Below, piece by piece: positions 8,420-17,014 of a stretch of 64,000 nucleotides of DNA. Positions within the stretch are counted from its first letter, which is position 1; each line of letters opens with the position of its first letter. Made by a program: the position numbers and the translations under genes. Source of the DNA: an uncultured Methanomassiliicoccus sp. (GTDB lineage Archaea > Thermoplasmatota > Thermoplasmata > Methanomassiliicoccales > Methanomassiliicoccaceae); contig CAJKRY010000005.1 in NCBI GenBank assembly GCA_905202485.1, positions 1 through 64,000 of the forward strand, in the 5' to 3' direction. The notes below the pieces were generated by a model. The model did no database searches. It was not told the DNA's origin and worked only from the letters and a program-made list of their open reading frames with translations.

Positions 8420-8620
8420 TCAGCCGCCAGATGCGACTTTTATTAATTTTATGGAATCCCCGTCGCTTAAAATACAATCTATTGGTATGGGAATCTTTCC
8501 TTTCAGGACAATATATGCATCAGGTAGCAGCCTCATGCAGCCAAGCAGAACCTCCGCCGTAGAACCTTCATCTAAGCAGATTTCTTCGGACTTGTCTTCA
8601 TGCTGCACATTTATTTTCAT
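8420..8620 (-). CDS. ThiS/MoaD-type ubiquitin-like sulfur carrier
   Basis: A 66-residue beta-grasp protein ending in Gly-Gly (VASGG), the C-terminus that is adenylated and thiocarboxylated by an E1-like enzyme. The spacing of hydrophobic strands and the GDSIKLIK-x-ASGG end match ThiS/MoaD/SAMP proteins. It may deliver sulfur for thiamine, molybdopterin or tRNA thiolation, or be conjugated to proteins as a SAMP; no partner enzyme is nearby to decide. The next gene upstream, a small membrane protein, ends 10 bp before this start, suggesting co-transcription. Confidence 0.85.
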   Translation of the reverse strand: MKINVQHEDKSEEICLDEGSTAEVLLGCMRLLPDAYIVLKGKIPIPIDCILSDGDSIKLIKVASGG

Positions 8621-8630
8621 GCTGAAAACC

Positions 8631-8825
8631 TCATTTTGATTTATCTGATGAAAGAAGTGCGACCGCGATGGTTATTATTACAGCGGATGCGCCAAGACAT
8701 ATTCCCCATAGTGTATAATCAAGGATTACTAGAATCCCCACTATCAGAAATGCAATGATAAATCCTATTGCAAGTATATTGACGGGGCTGATTTTCTTCT
8801 TTTTTACCTGCTCTTTTTTAGACAT
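8631..8825 (-). CDS. small two-helix membrane protein
   Basis: A 64-residue protein with a lysine-rich N-terminus (residues 3-11), two hydrophobic helices (about 15-35 and 40-58) separated by a short turn, and a charged C-terminus. By the positive-inside rule both ends face the cytoplasm. No family is recognised. It lies directly upstream of the ThiS/MoaD-like gene on the same strand. Confidence 0.65.
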   Translation of the reverse strand: MSKKEQVKKKKISPVNILAIGFIIAFLIVGILVILDYTLWGICLGASAVIITIAVALLSSDKSK

Positions 8826-9730
8826 GATGTCACTGCACCCTCATCGAACTCAGATTTATATAGGCTTGCAGGAAAGCCTGGATTTTTGTTGGAGTGATTG
8901 GAAGCATTGTATAGCATATGACTTGATTGGTATTGCAAACTGAAAGATTAACTCACAAAAGTGCAGCTAAGGTCTCTAAAAAGCAATTTATCTGCTATTG
9001 AAGAAAATTAAAATGAGCTCAAGCAGTAAAAATAAAAGTGCTACAGTCCACGGCACTAGTGAAAAACTCCAACTTTAACACAGCATTAATAAAATCAACA
9101 TCAATGTTCATATGTGTATGAAAACATCATCATCTCAAACTACTTGGAAGCAGACGAAAATATTTCATTAATTGCTTGAAACAGAACCTGTTATCTTTTT
9201 GATCCAAACAGGTTAGGAGGCGGGGTTTTGCTCACTCTCTCCTTGAGGCTGGACTTTAGGCAGGAGGTGAAAAGATAAACCTCAAACTTAGAGTTCAAGT
9301 GTAATACACTCTGTGAAAGTGAGTTCATTATCAAACTTTGAGTTTTACTAGAACTCAAAGCAAACTCTGAGACCTTGCATCTCCATCTCCCTTTCGGGGG
9401 ATGTTTCGCCTCATTATAATCTATAATTGCTTCAATCCCTGTATTGGTTTTGACTACAAATATTTCAGATGTTCTTTTTATTTTCATTTGAATGGCCTTT
9501 GAATTCAATATAATTTGAGCAGGTAAAATTCAGGTTCATTCATGGCACAAAACGCACTAAACCTTTCTACATTCAAAGAAATTTGAAAATCAATATTCTT
9601 AGGAATTATACATTCAGCAATCGATGAACCTATATATTTTGGAAAGATTCTTATAATTGATTCATATTCAATGAATTAGAGTCAATGAATATTGTACAGC
9701 GAAATCGTAATCAAAAATGGAGTGAAAAGA
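8826..9730. other. AT-rich stretch without a convincing gene
   Basis: About 900 bp. The only frame of note is 9191-9508 on the minus strand (105 codons, no recognisable domain), which I do not accept as a gene. A 9-bp inverted repeat CTTTGAGTT/AACTCAAAG with a 7-nt loop lies at 9336-9360, and related AACTTAGAGTT and GAGTTCA words occur nearby at 9280-9330. The stretch separates the housekeeping block from the TetR/aldo-keto reductase operon and could be remnant DNA at an insertion boundary. Confidence 0.4.
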
Positions 9731-10336
9731 ATGACAAATAGGCAGCTTGCCGCACTTGAAACAAGACGAAAACTATTGGATGTGGCGAAAGAAATAATCT
9801 CTGAAAGAGGACTGGTTAATACATCAGTCTCTGAGATCACCAAAGCTTGCGGAGTTGCAAACGGGACATTCTACACTTATTTCAAGCGTAAAGAGGATGT
9901 GGTCTTTGAAATCAGCCGGGAGATGTTTCAAGAGATCTATGATGAAGCGCAGGCTTACAACGGTACTTTCATGGAAAGACTTGTATTTTTTATGATGAGT
10001 TTTTCTGGATATATCGAAAAAAGCAGTTTGAAACTCTGTCAGGAATGGGTGCGCAATACGATAGACCCTGATCTTGTGGAAAATCAGGATGATAAAAACA
10101 AACTGCATATGGACATTGATTCAATAAAAGGAATTATTGAAAGCGGTATTGAGAGGGGTGAATTAAAATCAGATACTCCCGCTGACATACTCGCTCATAC
10201 TCTGATGGATGTGCTTTACGGCGAAATGCTCTGCTGGGACATGTCAGGCGGTGCATACAGTTTTGAAAGCCGCACAAAGGAATTTTGTAATCTGTTTCTG
10301 AGTGCAATTATGACTCCATATCTAACTGGAAAGTGA
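9731..10336 (+). CDS. TetR family transcriptional regulator
   Basis: A 201-residue TetR/AcrR repressor. The N-terminal helix-turn-helix is clear (TSVSEITKACGVANGTFYTYFKRKEDV, residues ~30-57), followed by an all-helical ligand-binding domain. I start it at the ATG at 9731, preceded by GGAGTGA, rather than 39 bp earlier, because family members begin a few residues before the first helix. It is the first gene of an operon with two aldo-keto reductases and a tautomerase and probably controls it in response to a carbonyl or related compound. The operon has a bacterial look. Confidence 0.88.
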   Translation: MTNRQLAALETRRKLLDVAKEIISERGLVNTSVSEITKACGVANGTFYTYFKRKEDVVFEISREMFQEIYDEAQAYNGTFMERLVFFMMSFSGYIEKSSLKLCQEWVRNTIDPDLVENQDDKNKLHMDIDSIKGIIESGIERGELKSDTPADILAHTLMDVLYGEMLCWDMSGGAYSFESRTKEFCNLFLSAIMTPYLTGK

Positions 10337-10341
10337 TTTTT

Positions 10342-11205
10342 ATGAAAATTGAAAATGTTAAACTGAATGACGGCGTAGAAATCCCTGTTTACGGATTTGG
10401 CGTGTATCAGATTCCTGCCGACGGCAGCACTTACAAAGCGGTCAGGGCAGCGCTTGACCTTGGTATCCGCCACATTGATACTGCTGCTGCATATTTCAAT
10501 GAGCAAGAGGTTGGAAAAGCAATTCGCGAAAGCGGGATTCCTCGTGAAGAAATCTTTCTGACGAGCAAACTCTGGCTGCAGGATTATGGTTATGAGGCCG
10601 CAAAGAAAGGGATTGAAACTTCTTTGCGTAAACTAGGGCTTGACTACATGGATCTGTATCTAATCCATCAGCCTTACGGCGATGTGCCGGGTGCATGGAA
10701 AGCGATGGAAGAGGCAAAAGAGGCAGGAAAGATTCGTTCCATCGGCGTAAGCAATATGACTCCTAAAATCTGGAACAGTTTTGTACCTCAGTTTGACACA
10801 ATGCCCTCTGTTAATCAGGTGGAGTTTAATCCTTACTACCAGCAGAAAGAGATCAGGCGGATCATGGATGAAGCCGGCGTTCATCTTGAGAGCTGGGGGC
10901 CTCTTGGTCAGGGCAATAAAGAAATGCTTACCGATCCTCTGATAAAAAAGATTGCAGAGGTTCACGGCAAAGACACGGGACAAATCATTCTGCGGTTTGA
11001 ATATCAGGAGGGTGCCATCATCTTCCCGAAGTCAGTAAATCCTGAACGGATCAAAAGCAATATGGAAATTTTTGACTTTGTGCTGACAGCTAAAGAAATG
11101 GATGAAATGCGCAGACTTGATAGGGGAAAGGGGTGCCACGACCCAGATGCACCAGGTGTCGCAGAGTTATTGATCGGTGCTTTTGATATTCATGCAGACG
11201 ATTGA
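10342..11205 (+). CDS. aldo/keto reductase
   Basis: A 287-residue NADPH-dependent aldo/keto reductase, a (beta/alpha)8 barrel. The tetrad is recognisable: Asp in GIRHIDTAAAYFNE, Tyr just after, Lys in TSKLW and His in LYLIHQPYGD. FPKSVNPERIKSN near the C-terminus is the NADP phosphate-binding signature. ATG 10342 is preferred over an overlapping GTG at 10333. It probably reduces aldehydes or ketones to alcohols. It starts 5 bp after tetR and has a paralogue two genes downstream; both resemble the 2,5-diketo-gluconate reductase branch common in gut bacteria. Confidence 0.93.
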   Translation: MKIENVKLNDGVEIPVYGFGVYQIPADGSTYKAVRAALDLGIRHIDTAAAYFNEQEVGKAIRESGIPREEIFLTSKLWLQDYGYEAAKKGIETSLRKLGLDYMDLYLIHQPYGDVPGAWKAMEEAKEAGKIRSIGVSNMTPKIWNSFVPQFDTMPSVNQVEFNPYYQQKEIRRIMDEAGVHLESWGPLGQGNKEMLTDPLIKKIAEVHGKDTGQIILRFEYQEGAIIFPKSVNPERIKSNMEIFDFVLTAKEMDEMRRLDRGKGCHDPDAPGVAELLIGAFDIHADD

Positions 11206-11217
11206 GGAGGAAAAATT

Positions 11218-11448
11218 ATGCCGTATATTGTAATCAAAGCTTATCCAAAAGATGAAGAAATAAAGAAGAGAGTTGTTGAGAGAATTAATCAGATATTTCT
11301 TGAAGAATGGGGCTGCCCTCAGCAGGCCATATCGATCATGATGGAAGAAGTTGCACCTGATGATTGGGTTGACAAAGTATTAAAACCTGAGATTGAGCCT
11401 CAAAAAGACAAGATGATGATAATTAACGGAAAAAAGCGTTATGCATGA
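11218..11448 (+). CDS. 4-oxalocrotonate tautomerase-like protein
   Basis: A 76-residue protein starting Met-Pro; the Pro exposed after Met removal is the catalytic base of this superfamily (keto-enol tautomerisation). It is a little longer than classical 4-OT (62 residues). GGAGGAAAAATT precedes the ATG. It lies between two aldo-keto reductase genes and overlaps the second at ATGA, so the three enzymes probably act on one carbonyl substrate or detoxify related ones. Confidence 0.85.
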   Translation: MPYIVIKAYPKDEEIKKRVVERINQIFLEEWGCPQQAISIMMEEVAPDDWVDKVLKPEIEPQKDKMMIINGKKRYA

Positions 11449-11459
11449 GGTGCATGGTT

Positions 11460-12305
11460 ATGGAATACAGAGAATTTTACAACGGGGTGAAAATTCCTAT
11501 GCTTGGATTCGGAGTGTATCAGATTCCTGACTATGAAGATGCAAAGCATGCTGTTCTTACGGCTCTGAAAACAGGTTATCGGCTGATTGACACAGCGCAG
11601 GGCTATATGAATGAAAAAGCCGTCGGCGACGCAATCAAAGAAAGTGGTATTGCAAGAGAAGAAGTCTTCATTACTACCAAGTTATGGATTCAGGATTTCT
11701 CATATGACAAAGCAATCGCAGCCACAAATCTATCCATGGAGCGGCTGGGTGTGGACTATATCGATCTTATGCTGCTCCACCAGCCCCTGGGGGATTATAT
11801 CAACGCTTGGAAAGGACTTGAAAAACTTTACAAAGAAGGCAAGCTGAGAGCAATCGGCATGGCGAACTGCTATCCACATGTGCTTGCTGATCTCTGTGAA
11901 ACCTTTGAAATCAAGCCAATGATCAATCAGGTGGAAATGCACCCGTTTTTTCAGCAGCAGCTCAATATTGACACGATGAATGAATATGGCGTTGTTCCAG
12001 AAGCCTGGGCGCCTTTCAATGAAGGTCTGCATGATTTCTTTAATAATCCAATTCTGACGGAGATTGGAAACAAATATGGCAAATCCGCTGCACAGGTGGC
12101 GCTCCGCTGGAATATTCAACGTGGCATTGTTGTAATTCCCAAAACAGTGCATGAGAACAGGATGATGCAAAATTTTGATGTGTTTGATTTTACGCTGTCT
12201 CAAGAGGATATGGACAAAATCAGAACCATGGACGTCGGTCATAGTGAAATTGTAAATCATTTTGACCCCCAATGGATAAAAATGCTTCATACACTGAAAT
12301 TTTAA
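11460..12305 (+). CDS. aldo/keto reductase (second copy)
   Basis: 281 residues, same fold and motifs as the copy at 10342: RLIDTAQGYMNE, TTKLWIQDFSY, LMLLHQPLGDY and the cofactor segment IPKTVHENRM. In-frame ATGs occur at 11445, 11454 and 11460; the last is best placed after GAGGTG. The tautomerase stop overlaps the earliest one. The two reductases are clearly related but not identical, which suggests an old duplication or joint acquisition with different substrates. Confidence 0.92.
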   Translation: MEYREFYNGVKIPMLGFGVYQIPDYEDAKHAVLTALKTGYRLIDTAQGYMNEKAVGDAIKESGIAREEVFITTKLWIQDFSYDKAIAATNLSMERLGVDYIDLMLLHQPLGDYINAWKGLEKLYKEGKLRAIGMANCYPHVLADLCETFEIKPMINQVEMHPFFQQQLNIDTMNEYGVVPEAWAPFNEGLHDFFNNPILTEIGNKYGKSAAQVALRWNIQRGIVVIPKTVHENRMMQNFDVFDFTLSQEDMDKIRTMDVGHSEIVNHFDPQWIKMLHTLKF

Positions 12306-12343
12306 ACACTAAGGAAATTCAAACTCATACAGGGTTGTCAAGG

Positions 12344-12373
12344 CGGGCAAGCATCTTTGAACTCGCCCGTTTT
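12344..12373 (+). terminator. operon terminator after the aldo-keto reductases
   Basis: CGGGC-(A)AG ... CT-(C)GCCCG stem with a ~10-nt loop followed by TTTT, 40 bp after the last stop codon. Confidence 0.55.
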
Positions 12374-12506
12374 GATTACTTACTCCAAGAGATAAGCAAT
12401 CATACAACTTTTTGATGAAGGGTGAATAACTCTTTGTCTTTCCAGTAAATTTTTAGAGTGACGTTACATGTAAATTTATATAACATGGTCTGTTTGAAGG
12501 GGTTAA

Positions 12507-12610
12507 GCCGAGGTAGTCTAGTCCGGTAAGGCGGCGGTCTCGAATAAGACAATTGTCTCCGAGTCAACCGCTGGCGACTCGCCACGGGAGTTCAAATCTC
12601 TCCCTCGGCG
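12507..12610 (+). tRNA. tRNA-Ser (anticodon CGA) with a 21-nt intron
   Basis: Acceptor stem GCCGAGG/CCTCGGC, D-arm GTCTAGTCCGGTAAGGC, anticodon stem GCGGT/ACCGC, a long variable arm (GGCGACTCGCC) and T-arm GGGAGTTCAAATCTCTC. The anticodon CGA is at 12541-12543. One base later an intron of about 21 nt (12545-12565) contains AAGACAATTGTCT and allows CTCG/CGAG pairing, consistent with a bulge-helix-bulge for the archaeal splicing endonuclease. CCA is encoded at 12611-12613. A TATA box TTTATATAA lies ~25 bp upstream. Confidence 0.93.
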
Positions 12611-12820
12611 CCATTTTTTGTAATTCATGAATTAGAGGAGCTTACAATTTCAGTACTGCCTCGAAAAATTATTATAATACTTCATACACAAAATCCACAA
12701 ATGCAATCATATTTGAGATGTATTCGTAATCAATTTTTGATCAGGTATGCGAATAAGCTTTGAGTTTTCAAGCACCTCATAAAAACTTATATATAGAATA
12801 ACTATCAATAATATGATGCA

Positions 12821-13921
12821 TTGAAAAGTAATACCGAGATATCCATCCCGACATTGCCGGTAAAAACCTCCCCGGAAACTAATTTCAAATCGTCTTACCG
12901 CAGTAAGTTTCTGAAGAAAGTTGCATTTATTGCAATCTGCACTGTAATTTGCTTTATTGTAGCTTTATATTCTGCAACGTTAGGATCTTATGGTCTTACA
13001 ATGGGTGATGTGTTTCATTACATCTCTCAGGCGATAATGGGCGTAGACTTGAGCGAAGATACGGCAGCACACATTGTTTTGAACTTAAGGCTTCCACGAA
13101 TTGTAGGAGCTATTGTATGTGGAGCGGCTTTAGCTGTCTGCGGAGCCGCCATGCAGAGTATGATGAAAAATCCGCTTGCCGATCCCTATACAATGGGTAT
13201 ATCATCAGGAGCGGGTTTCGGAGCAGCTCTGGCAATTATCTTTGGCATCGAATTGATTGCTGGCGGAGGCATAATCCTTAATGCATTCATCTGTGCTGTA
13301 ATCCCTGCTTTGGTAATTTTATTCCTAAGTAAAGTAAGAAAGGCAACACCGACAATGATGATTTTGTGCGGTATATCTCTGATGTATGTTTTCAATGCTA
13401 TGACTCAGCTATTTATGATGGTTTCAAGTCCTGACGATCTTTCTGAAGTATATACCTGGATGGTTGGGACTTTAAGCAAAGTAGACTGGAACGATTTGGC
13501 TGTAATTTCTGTGATAACGATTATCGGTTCAGTATACATCCAATACATGGCAAATCAATTGAACATCATGGGTATCGGTGATGAAAGTGCCAAAACTATG
13601 GGTGTCAATGTTGATAGGCAGAGACTCATAATTCTCATGGTTATCACTCTGGTTGCCGCGTCAGTGGTGAGTTTCACTGGCATAATCGGTTTTGTAGGAC
13701 TCATCGCACCGCACATTGTCAGGACTGTTTTAGGTGCAGATAATAAATTTTTGATACTGGGATCTGCAGTTTTCGGAGCGATGCTGTTGCTTATTTCAGA
13801 CATGGTTGCCAGGACCATTGTAGCCCCGACTATGCTGCCCGTAGGTGTAGTCACAGCCTGTCTCGGCGGTCCTCTATTCATGTATCTTATTCTGCGCAAT
13901 AGCAAAGAGGTGTGGTCATGA
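12821..13921 (+). CDS. FecCD/BtuC-type ABC importer permease
   Basis: A 366-residue permease with about ten membrane helices after a ~35-residue cytoplasmic N-terminus. Family marks are LRLPRIVGAIVCGAALAVCGAAMQ, NPLADPYTMGISSGAGFGA, FTGIIGFVGLIAPHIVR (the ATPase-coupling loop) and the final LPVGVVTACLGGPLFM. The likely start is TTG 12821, since an ATG just upstream runs into a stop. A TATA box at 12787-12796 gives a nearly leaderless mRNA. It works with the ATPase and binding protein that follow; the substrate is an iron complex, haem or a corrinoid (family knowledge). Confidence 0.92.
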   Translation: MKSNTEISIPTLPVKTSPETNFKSSYRSKFLKKVAFIAICTVICFIVALYSATLGSYGLTMGDVFHYISQAIMGVDLSEDTAAHIVLNLRLPRIVGAIVCGAALAVCGAAMQSMMKNPLADPYTMGISSGAGFGAALAIIFGIELIAGGGIILNAFICAVIPALVILFLSKVRKATPTMMILCGISLMYVFNAMTQLFMMVSSPDDLSEVYTWMVGTLSKVDWNDLAVISVITIIGSVYIQYMANQLNIMGIGDESAKTMGVNVDRQRLIILMVITLVAASVVSFTGIIGFVGLIAPHIVRTVLGADNKFLILGSAVFGAMLLLISDMVARTIVAPTMLPVGVVTACLGGPLFMYLILRNSKEVWS

Positions 13922-14685
13922 CGTCTGTAAAGCTTGATGATATTTCTTTCAGCTATGACAATGTCGAAGTTCTGAATGACATTTCTATGGAGCTTAACGG
14001 CTCAAACTTGACATGCATCATCGGCCCCAACGGAGTGGGAAAAACCACACTAGTGAAGTGCATTAACAGGCTTCTCAAACCAAGTAAAGGTACGATTACA
14101 ATTGACGACAAGGACGTCAATACATTCTCGCTTTTTGATCTTGCTAAGAAAATGGCTTTCGTTCCTAATTCCGTGTCCAGCGTATTTTCTATGTCTGTAT
14201 CGGAAGCAATTCTGATGGGAAGATACCCACATTCAGGATGGGTAACTTCTGAAGAAGATTTGAGAGTTGTTGAAGACATGATACATACTATGCACCTTGA
14301 AGACCTGGCTGACAGGAATTTCAGGGAGCTAAGTGCAGGGCAGACGCAGAGAGTTGTCATAGCAAGAGGTCTGGTACAGGAGCCAGAGATTCTTATACTT
14401 GATGAACCGACCTCTAATCTGGATGTAAAACACCAGATGGAGATTATGAAATTTTTAAATGATTATTCAAAAAATATGAACATTAAGGTGATCATGGTGT
14501 GTCATGATCTGAACATTACATCCAGTTTTGCAGATAGAATTATAATGATGCACAACGGAAGAGTATTTGCCGATGGAACAGCAGACTTGGTAATGACTGA
14601 AGAGAATATCAGGGAAGTTTATGGTGTGAACTCCAAAATTATAGATGTAGACGGAAGACCTCACGTTATAATGCTTAAGGATTAA
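13918..14685 (+). CDS. FecE/BtuD-type ABC importer ATPase
   Basis: A 255-residue ABC ATPase: Walker A GPNGVGKTT near residue 37, Q-loop region with PNSVSSVF, signature LSAGQTQRV (variant of LSGGQ), Walker B LILDEPTSNLD and the H-loop CHDLN. It overlaps the permease at ATGA and has its own AGAGGTG site. The LSAGQ signature is found in several FecE-type proteins. It energises import through the permease at 12821. Confidence 0.93.
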   Translation: MTSVKLDDISFSYDNVEVLNDISMELNGSNLTCIIGPNGVGKTTLVKCINRLLKPSKGTITIDDKDVNTFSLFDLAKKMAFVPNSVSSVFSMSVSEAILMGRYPHSGWVTSEEDLRVVEDMIHTMHLEDLADRNFRELSAGQTQRVVIARGLVQEPEILILDEPTSNLDVKHQMEIMKFLNDYSKNMNIKVIMVCHDLNITSSFADRIIMMHNGRVFADGTADLVMTEENIREVYGVNSKIIDVDGRPHVIMLKD

Positions 14686-14701
14686 TTGACAAGGTGGAAT
14701 T

Positions 14702-16081
14702 ATGAATTTAAAAAACAATGGCAAAATTATTGCAGCAATTATTGCTCTTGCGGCAATCATAGTCATTGCGGGAGTTGTAGCTTACACCTACTCAGACAGC
14801 AGTGGTGAAGAGGGAAACGAAGGATCATTGGTAGGAACAACGCTCCGCGAAGAACAGCTACCCGCAGACGAATCTAGACTCTGGGTCTATGGAAATGCCA
14901 ATGAAGATGACGTAATTGATTCCAAAGATGTAACATATCTGGAAGCAATCATCAACGGTTCTGAAAAGGAAACCGTTCTGGCAGATGCAAATTGCGATGG
15001 TGTAATCAATGAAAAAGATGTAGTCTATCTCGAACGCATCATATCAAAGGAAAAAATGAAAGTTTATTACGTTGACAATTACGACCGCATCGCATCTGTC
15101 TCCTGGCCAGTGGAATCCATCGCTATCGGATACTGCAGCGGTGCATACTGTGCAGATCTTATTGGAATCTGCGATAAAGTCACAATGGTTGACAATACCA
15201 TTGCAAATTATTGGACAGCAATAAACTCCAACTTTTCCAAAGCTACAAGCTACGGAACAACTGAAGAACCAGACTATGAGAAAATGATGGCTTCTGGCAT
15301 TGATGTGTATGTCGTTGGATATTGTGATCACAATGCAGATAAATCTAGTCCGGGAAAACTAAATCCTGCTGGGATCGATGTCATGTTCCTCACAACGTGC
15401 GATAATTCCGGAGTAGACCGCCCGAACGAATTCATTGATCGTACGATTGTCACTATGGCATACCTTCTGCAGGGAAACATGGATAAAGTCTATAAATACC
15501 TGGACTGGCACGATGAGATAATCGAGACATTAGAGAATGCAGCAGAGAAGATTACTGACAAGTCAGCATATTTAATGGGAAGAACATGCCCTGAAAGCAT
15601 TACCGCTGATATAAGCATTACTGGATTAGATAACACTAACAACATCCATGCAGAATGGGTAGGAGTTTACTCCATAGGCATGCATGAACCAGGACTGTCA
15701 AAAAATTATCAGACAATTGGAGTGGAAGCAATAATCTCATATCTTGAAAAATACCAGTCGCAGGGATACGACACATATTATATGGAAAACTGCCACGCTG
15801 GTCTGAGACAGCAGTATAATCTGATCGACTCAATGGCTCTGGATGCTAAAAGGTTTGCAAATATTGCAGAAAAACCGCAAATTATCGGTATGGCCAGAGA
15901 AGCAGGAAACAGTCCTCTGTATGTGGTAGAGCTTGCCTTCATGCAGAATGCAATGTATCCTGATTTAGACAGCGGACTGGACTATAAAGAACTCTTTGAG
16001 TACTACTTCAATAATTTCTCATCTGAGAATTATTATAGTCAGCTGGACATCAATCAGTTCTTTGCAGTCTACAATGCATAA
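14702..16081 (+). CDS. ABC importer substrate-binding protein with an N-terminal dockerin-like domain
   Basis: 459 residues: an N-terminal membrane anchor (about 8-29), a short acidic linker, two dockerin type I-like calcium loops (about 64-85 and 94-115; D/N-x-D/N-x-D pattern then KDV-x-YLE-x-II) and a FecB/BtuF-type binding domain (about 119-459). The anchor lacks a lipobox Cys, so the protein probably stays on the membrane outer face by its helix. The calcium pair resembles the duplicated F-hands that bind cohesins; here it may instead bind calcium for stability. It closes the importer operon 16 bp after the ATPase and is followed by a terminator. Confidence 0.85.
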   Translation: MNLKNNGKIIAAIIALAAIIVIAGVVAYTYSDSSGEEGNEGSLVGTTLREEQLPADESRLWVYGNANEDDVIDSKDVTYLEAIINGSEKETVLADANCDGVINEKDVVYLERIISKEKMKVYYVDNYDRIASVSWPVESIAIGYCSGAYCADLIGICDKVTMVDNTIANYWTAINSNFSKATSYGTTEEPDYEKMMASGIDVYVVGYCDHNADKSSPGKLNPAGIDVMFLTTCDNSGVDRPNEFIDRTIVTMAYLLQGNMDKVYKYLDWHDEIIETLENAAEKITDKSAYLMGRTCPESITADISITGLDNTNNIHAEWVGVYSIGMHEPGLSKNYQTIGVEAIISYLEKYQSQGYDTYYMENCHAGLRQQYNLIDSMALDAKRFANIAEKPQIIGMAREAGNSPLYVVELAFMQNAMYPDLDSGLDYKELFEYYFNNFSSENYYSQLDINQFFAVYNA

Positions 16082-16093
16082 TCTAAACGCTTT

Positions 16094-16120
16094 AACCGGT
16101 CTTCACGACCGGTTCTTTTT
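16094..16120 (+). terminator. importer operon terminator
   Basis: Perfect AACCGGTC/GACCGGTT 8-bp stem with a 5-nt loop and then CTTTTT, 13 bp after the binding-protein stop. Confidence 0.75.
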
Positions 16121-16370
16121 ATGCTTGGATAAATGTGGCTTCATCTTTCTCCTGCAGTCTCTGCAGATGTCCTCCAACTCTCTGTATTCAGCATTGATAA
16201 GAAATTTCATTCTGACAATACCTTTTGGATCACATCATTGGTGATGCTGTATGGTATGTGATGGTCCCTGGTGCTGTGTGAAATATTCGGACGATTCCTG
16301 ATAGATATCTGGGCTCTGCACAGTCTGAATCTGAGAGATCTAAATGCATAGCGGTCTTGTCAAACAATGC

Positions 16371-16877
16371 TTAATTCAGTAAGGCGGTGAGATCAAAATT
16401 CTCCGTGTTAAAATCAATCCTGAGAACTTTCCCATTGCTGTAATAGAATCTAGATTCTCCGTTTGAAGTATCAAGGCCTGTCCATACTGAAACTTCAGCA
16501 TCATTAACGATGTCAGTGCCTTCATATTTATACAAGGGGTCTACAGGCAGTTTGGTGTCTGATGAAACTATCAGCGTGGAAATTAGTTTTTCATTGTGAA
16601 TTTTTTCAGAATTATCTTGATAACTGACATCAAACGTATACTCATAGATATGGCTGAGATCTGACTCATTCAGTTCACTGCGTATTCCAGTGCCTGTAAT
16701 CTGATAAATTATAGATCCTTCCAGATACTCTCCTTCTACTGTGTATGTTACAGGTTCTTCGTCACCCTGCATAAAGTTCATGATTACCAGTCCCGTAGCA
16801 ACCGATACCAGAGAAATCAAAAGAATAAGAAATGCTCCGATTACATATGCGCTGTTTCTGCCACTCATATTAATCAA
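16371..16877 (-). CDS. membrane-anchored extracellular protein of unknown function
   Basis: A 168-residue protein with one strong N-terminal membrane helix (about residues 10-33) and an exported, mostly beta-like domain rich in Ser, Thr, Tyr and Glu. It has no cysteine, so no lipobox. No family is recognised. It is single-gene on the minus strand, about 130 bp from the divergent methyltransferase gene. The 250 bp between its end and the importer terminator hold nothing I can name. Confidence 0.6.
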   Translation of the reverse strand: MINMSGRNSAYVIGAFLILLISLVSVATGLVIMNFMQGDEEPVTYTVEGEYLEGSIIYQITGTGIRSELNESDLSHIYEYTFDVSYQDNSEKIHNEKLISTLIVSSDTKLPVDPLYKYEGTDIVNDAEVSVWTGLDTSNGESRFYYSNGKVLRIDFNTENFDLTALLN

Positions 16878-17014
16878 ACTGTGTATGCTTCCATATGGTT
16901 CATATCGACTTTAACCTTCTCATTTGGAGTCAATGATGTTTTTTCATAATTGCTTTATTATTTGCACATAATCGAAGTAATAACTTTTTAAATTTATTGT
17001 TACTTACAGGTTTA

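Noticed and set aside
9191..9508. 105-codon frame on the minus strand
   Set aside because: No domain, no ribosome site of note, low-complexity tail; lies in an AT-rich gene-poor stretch.
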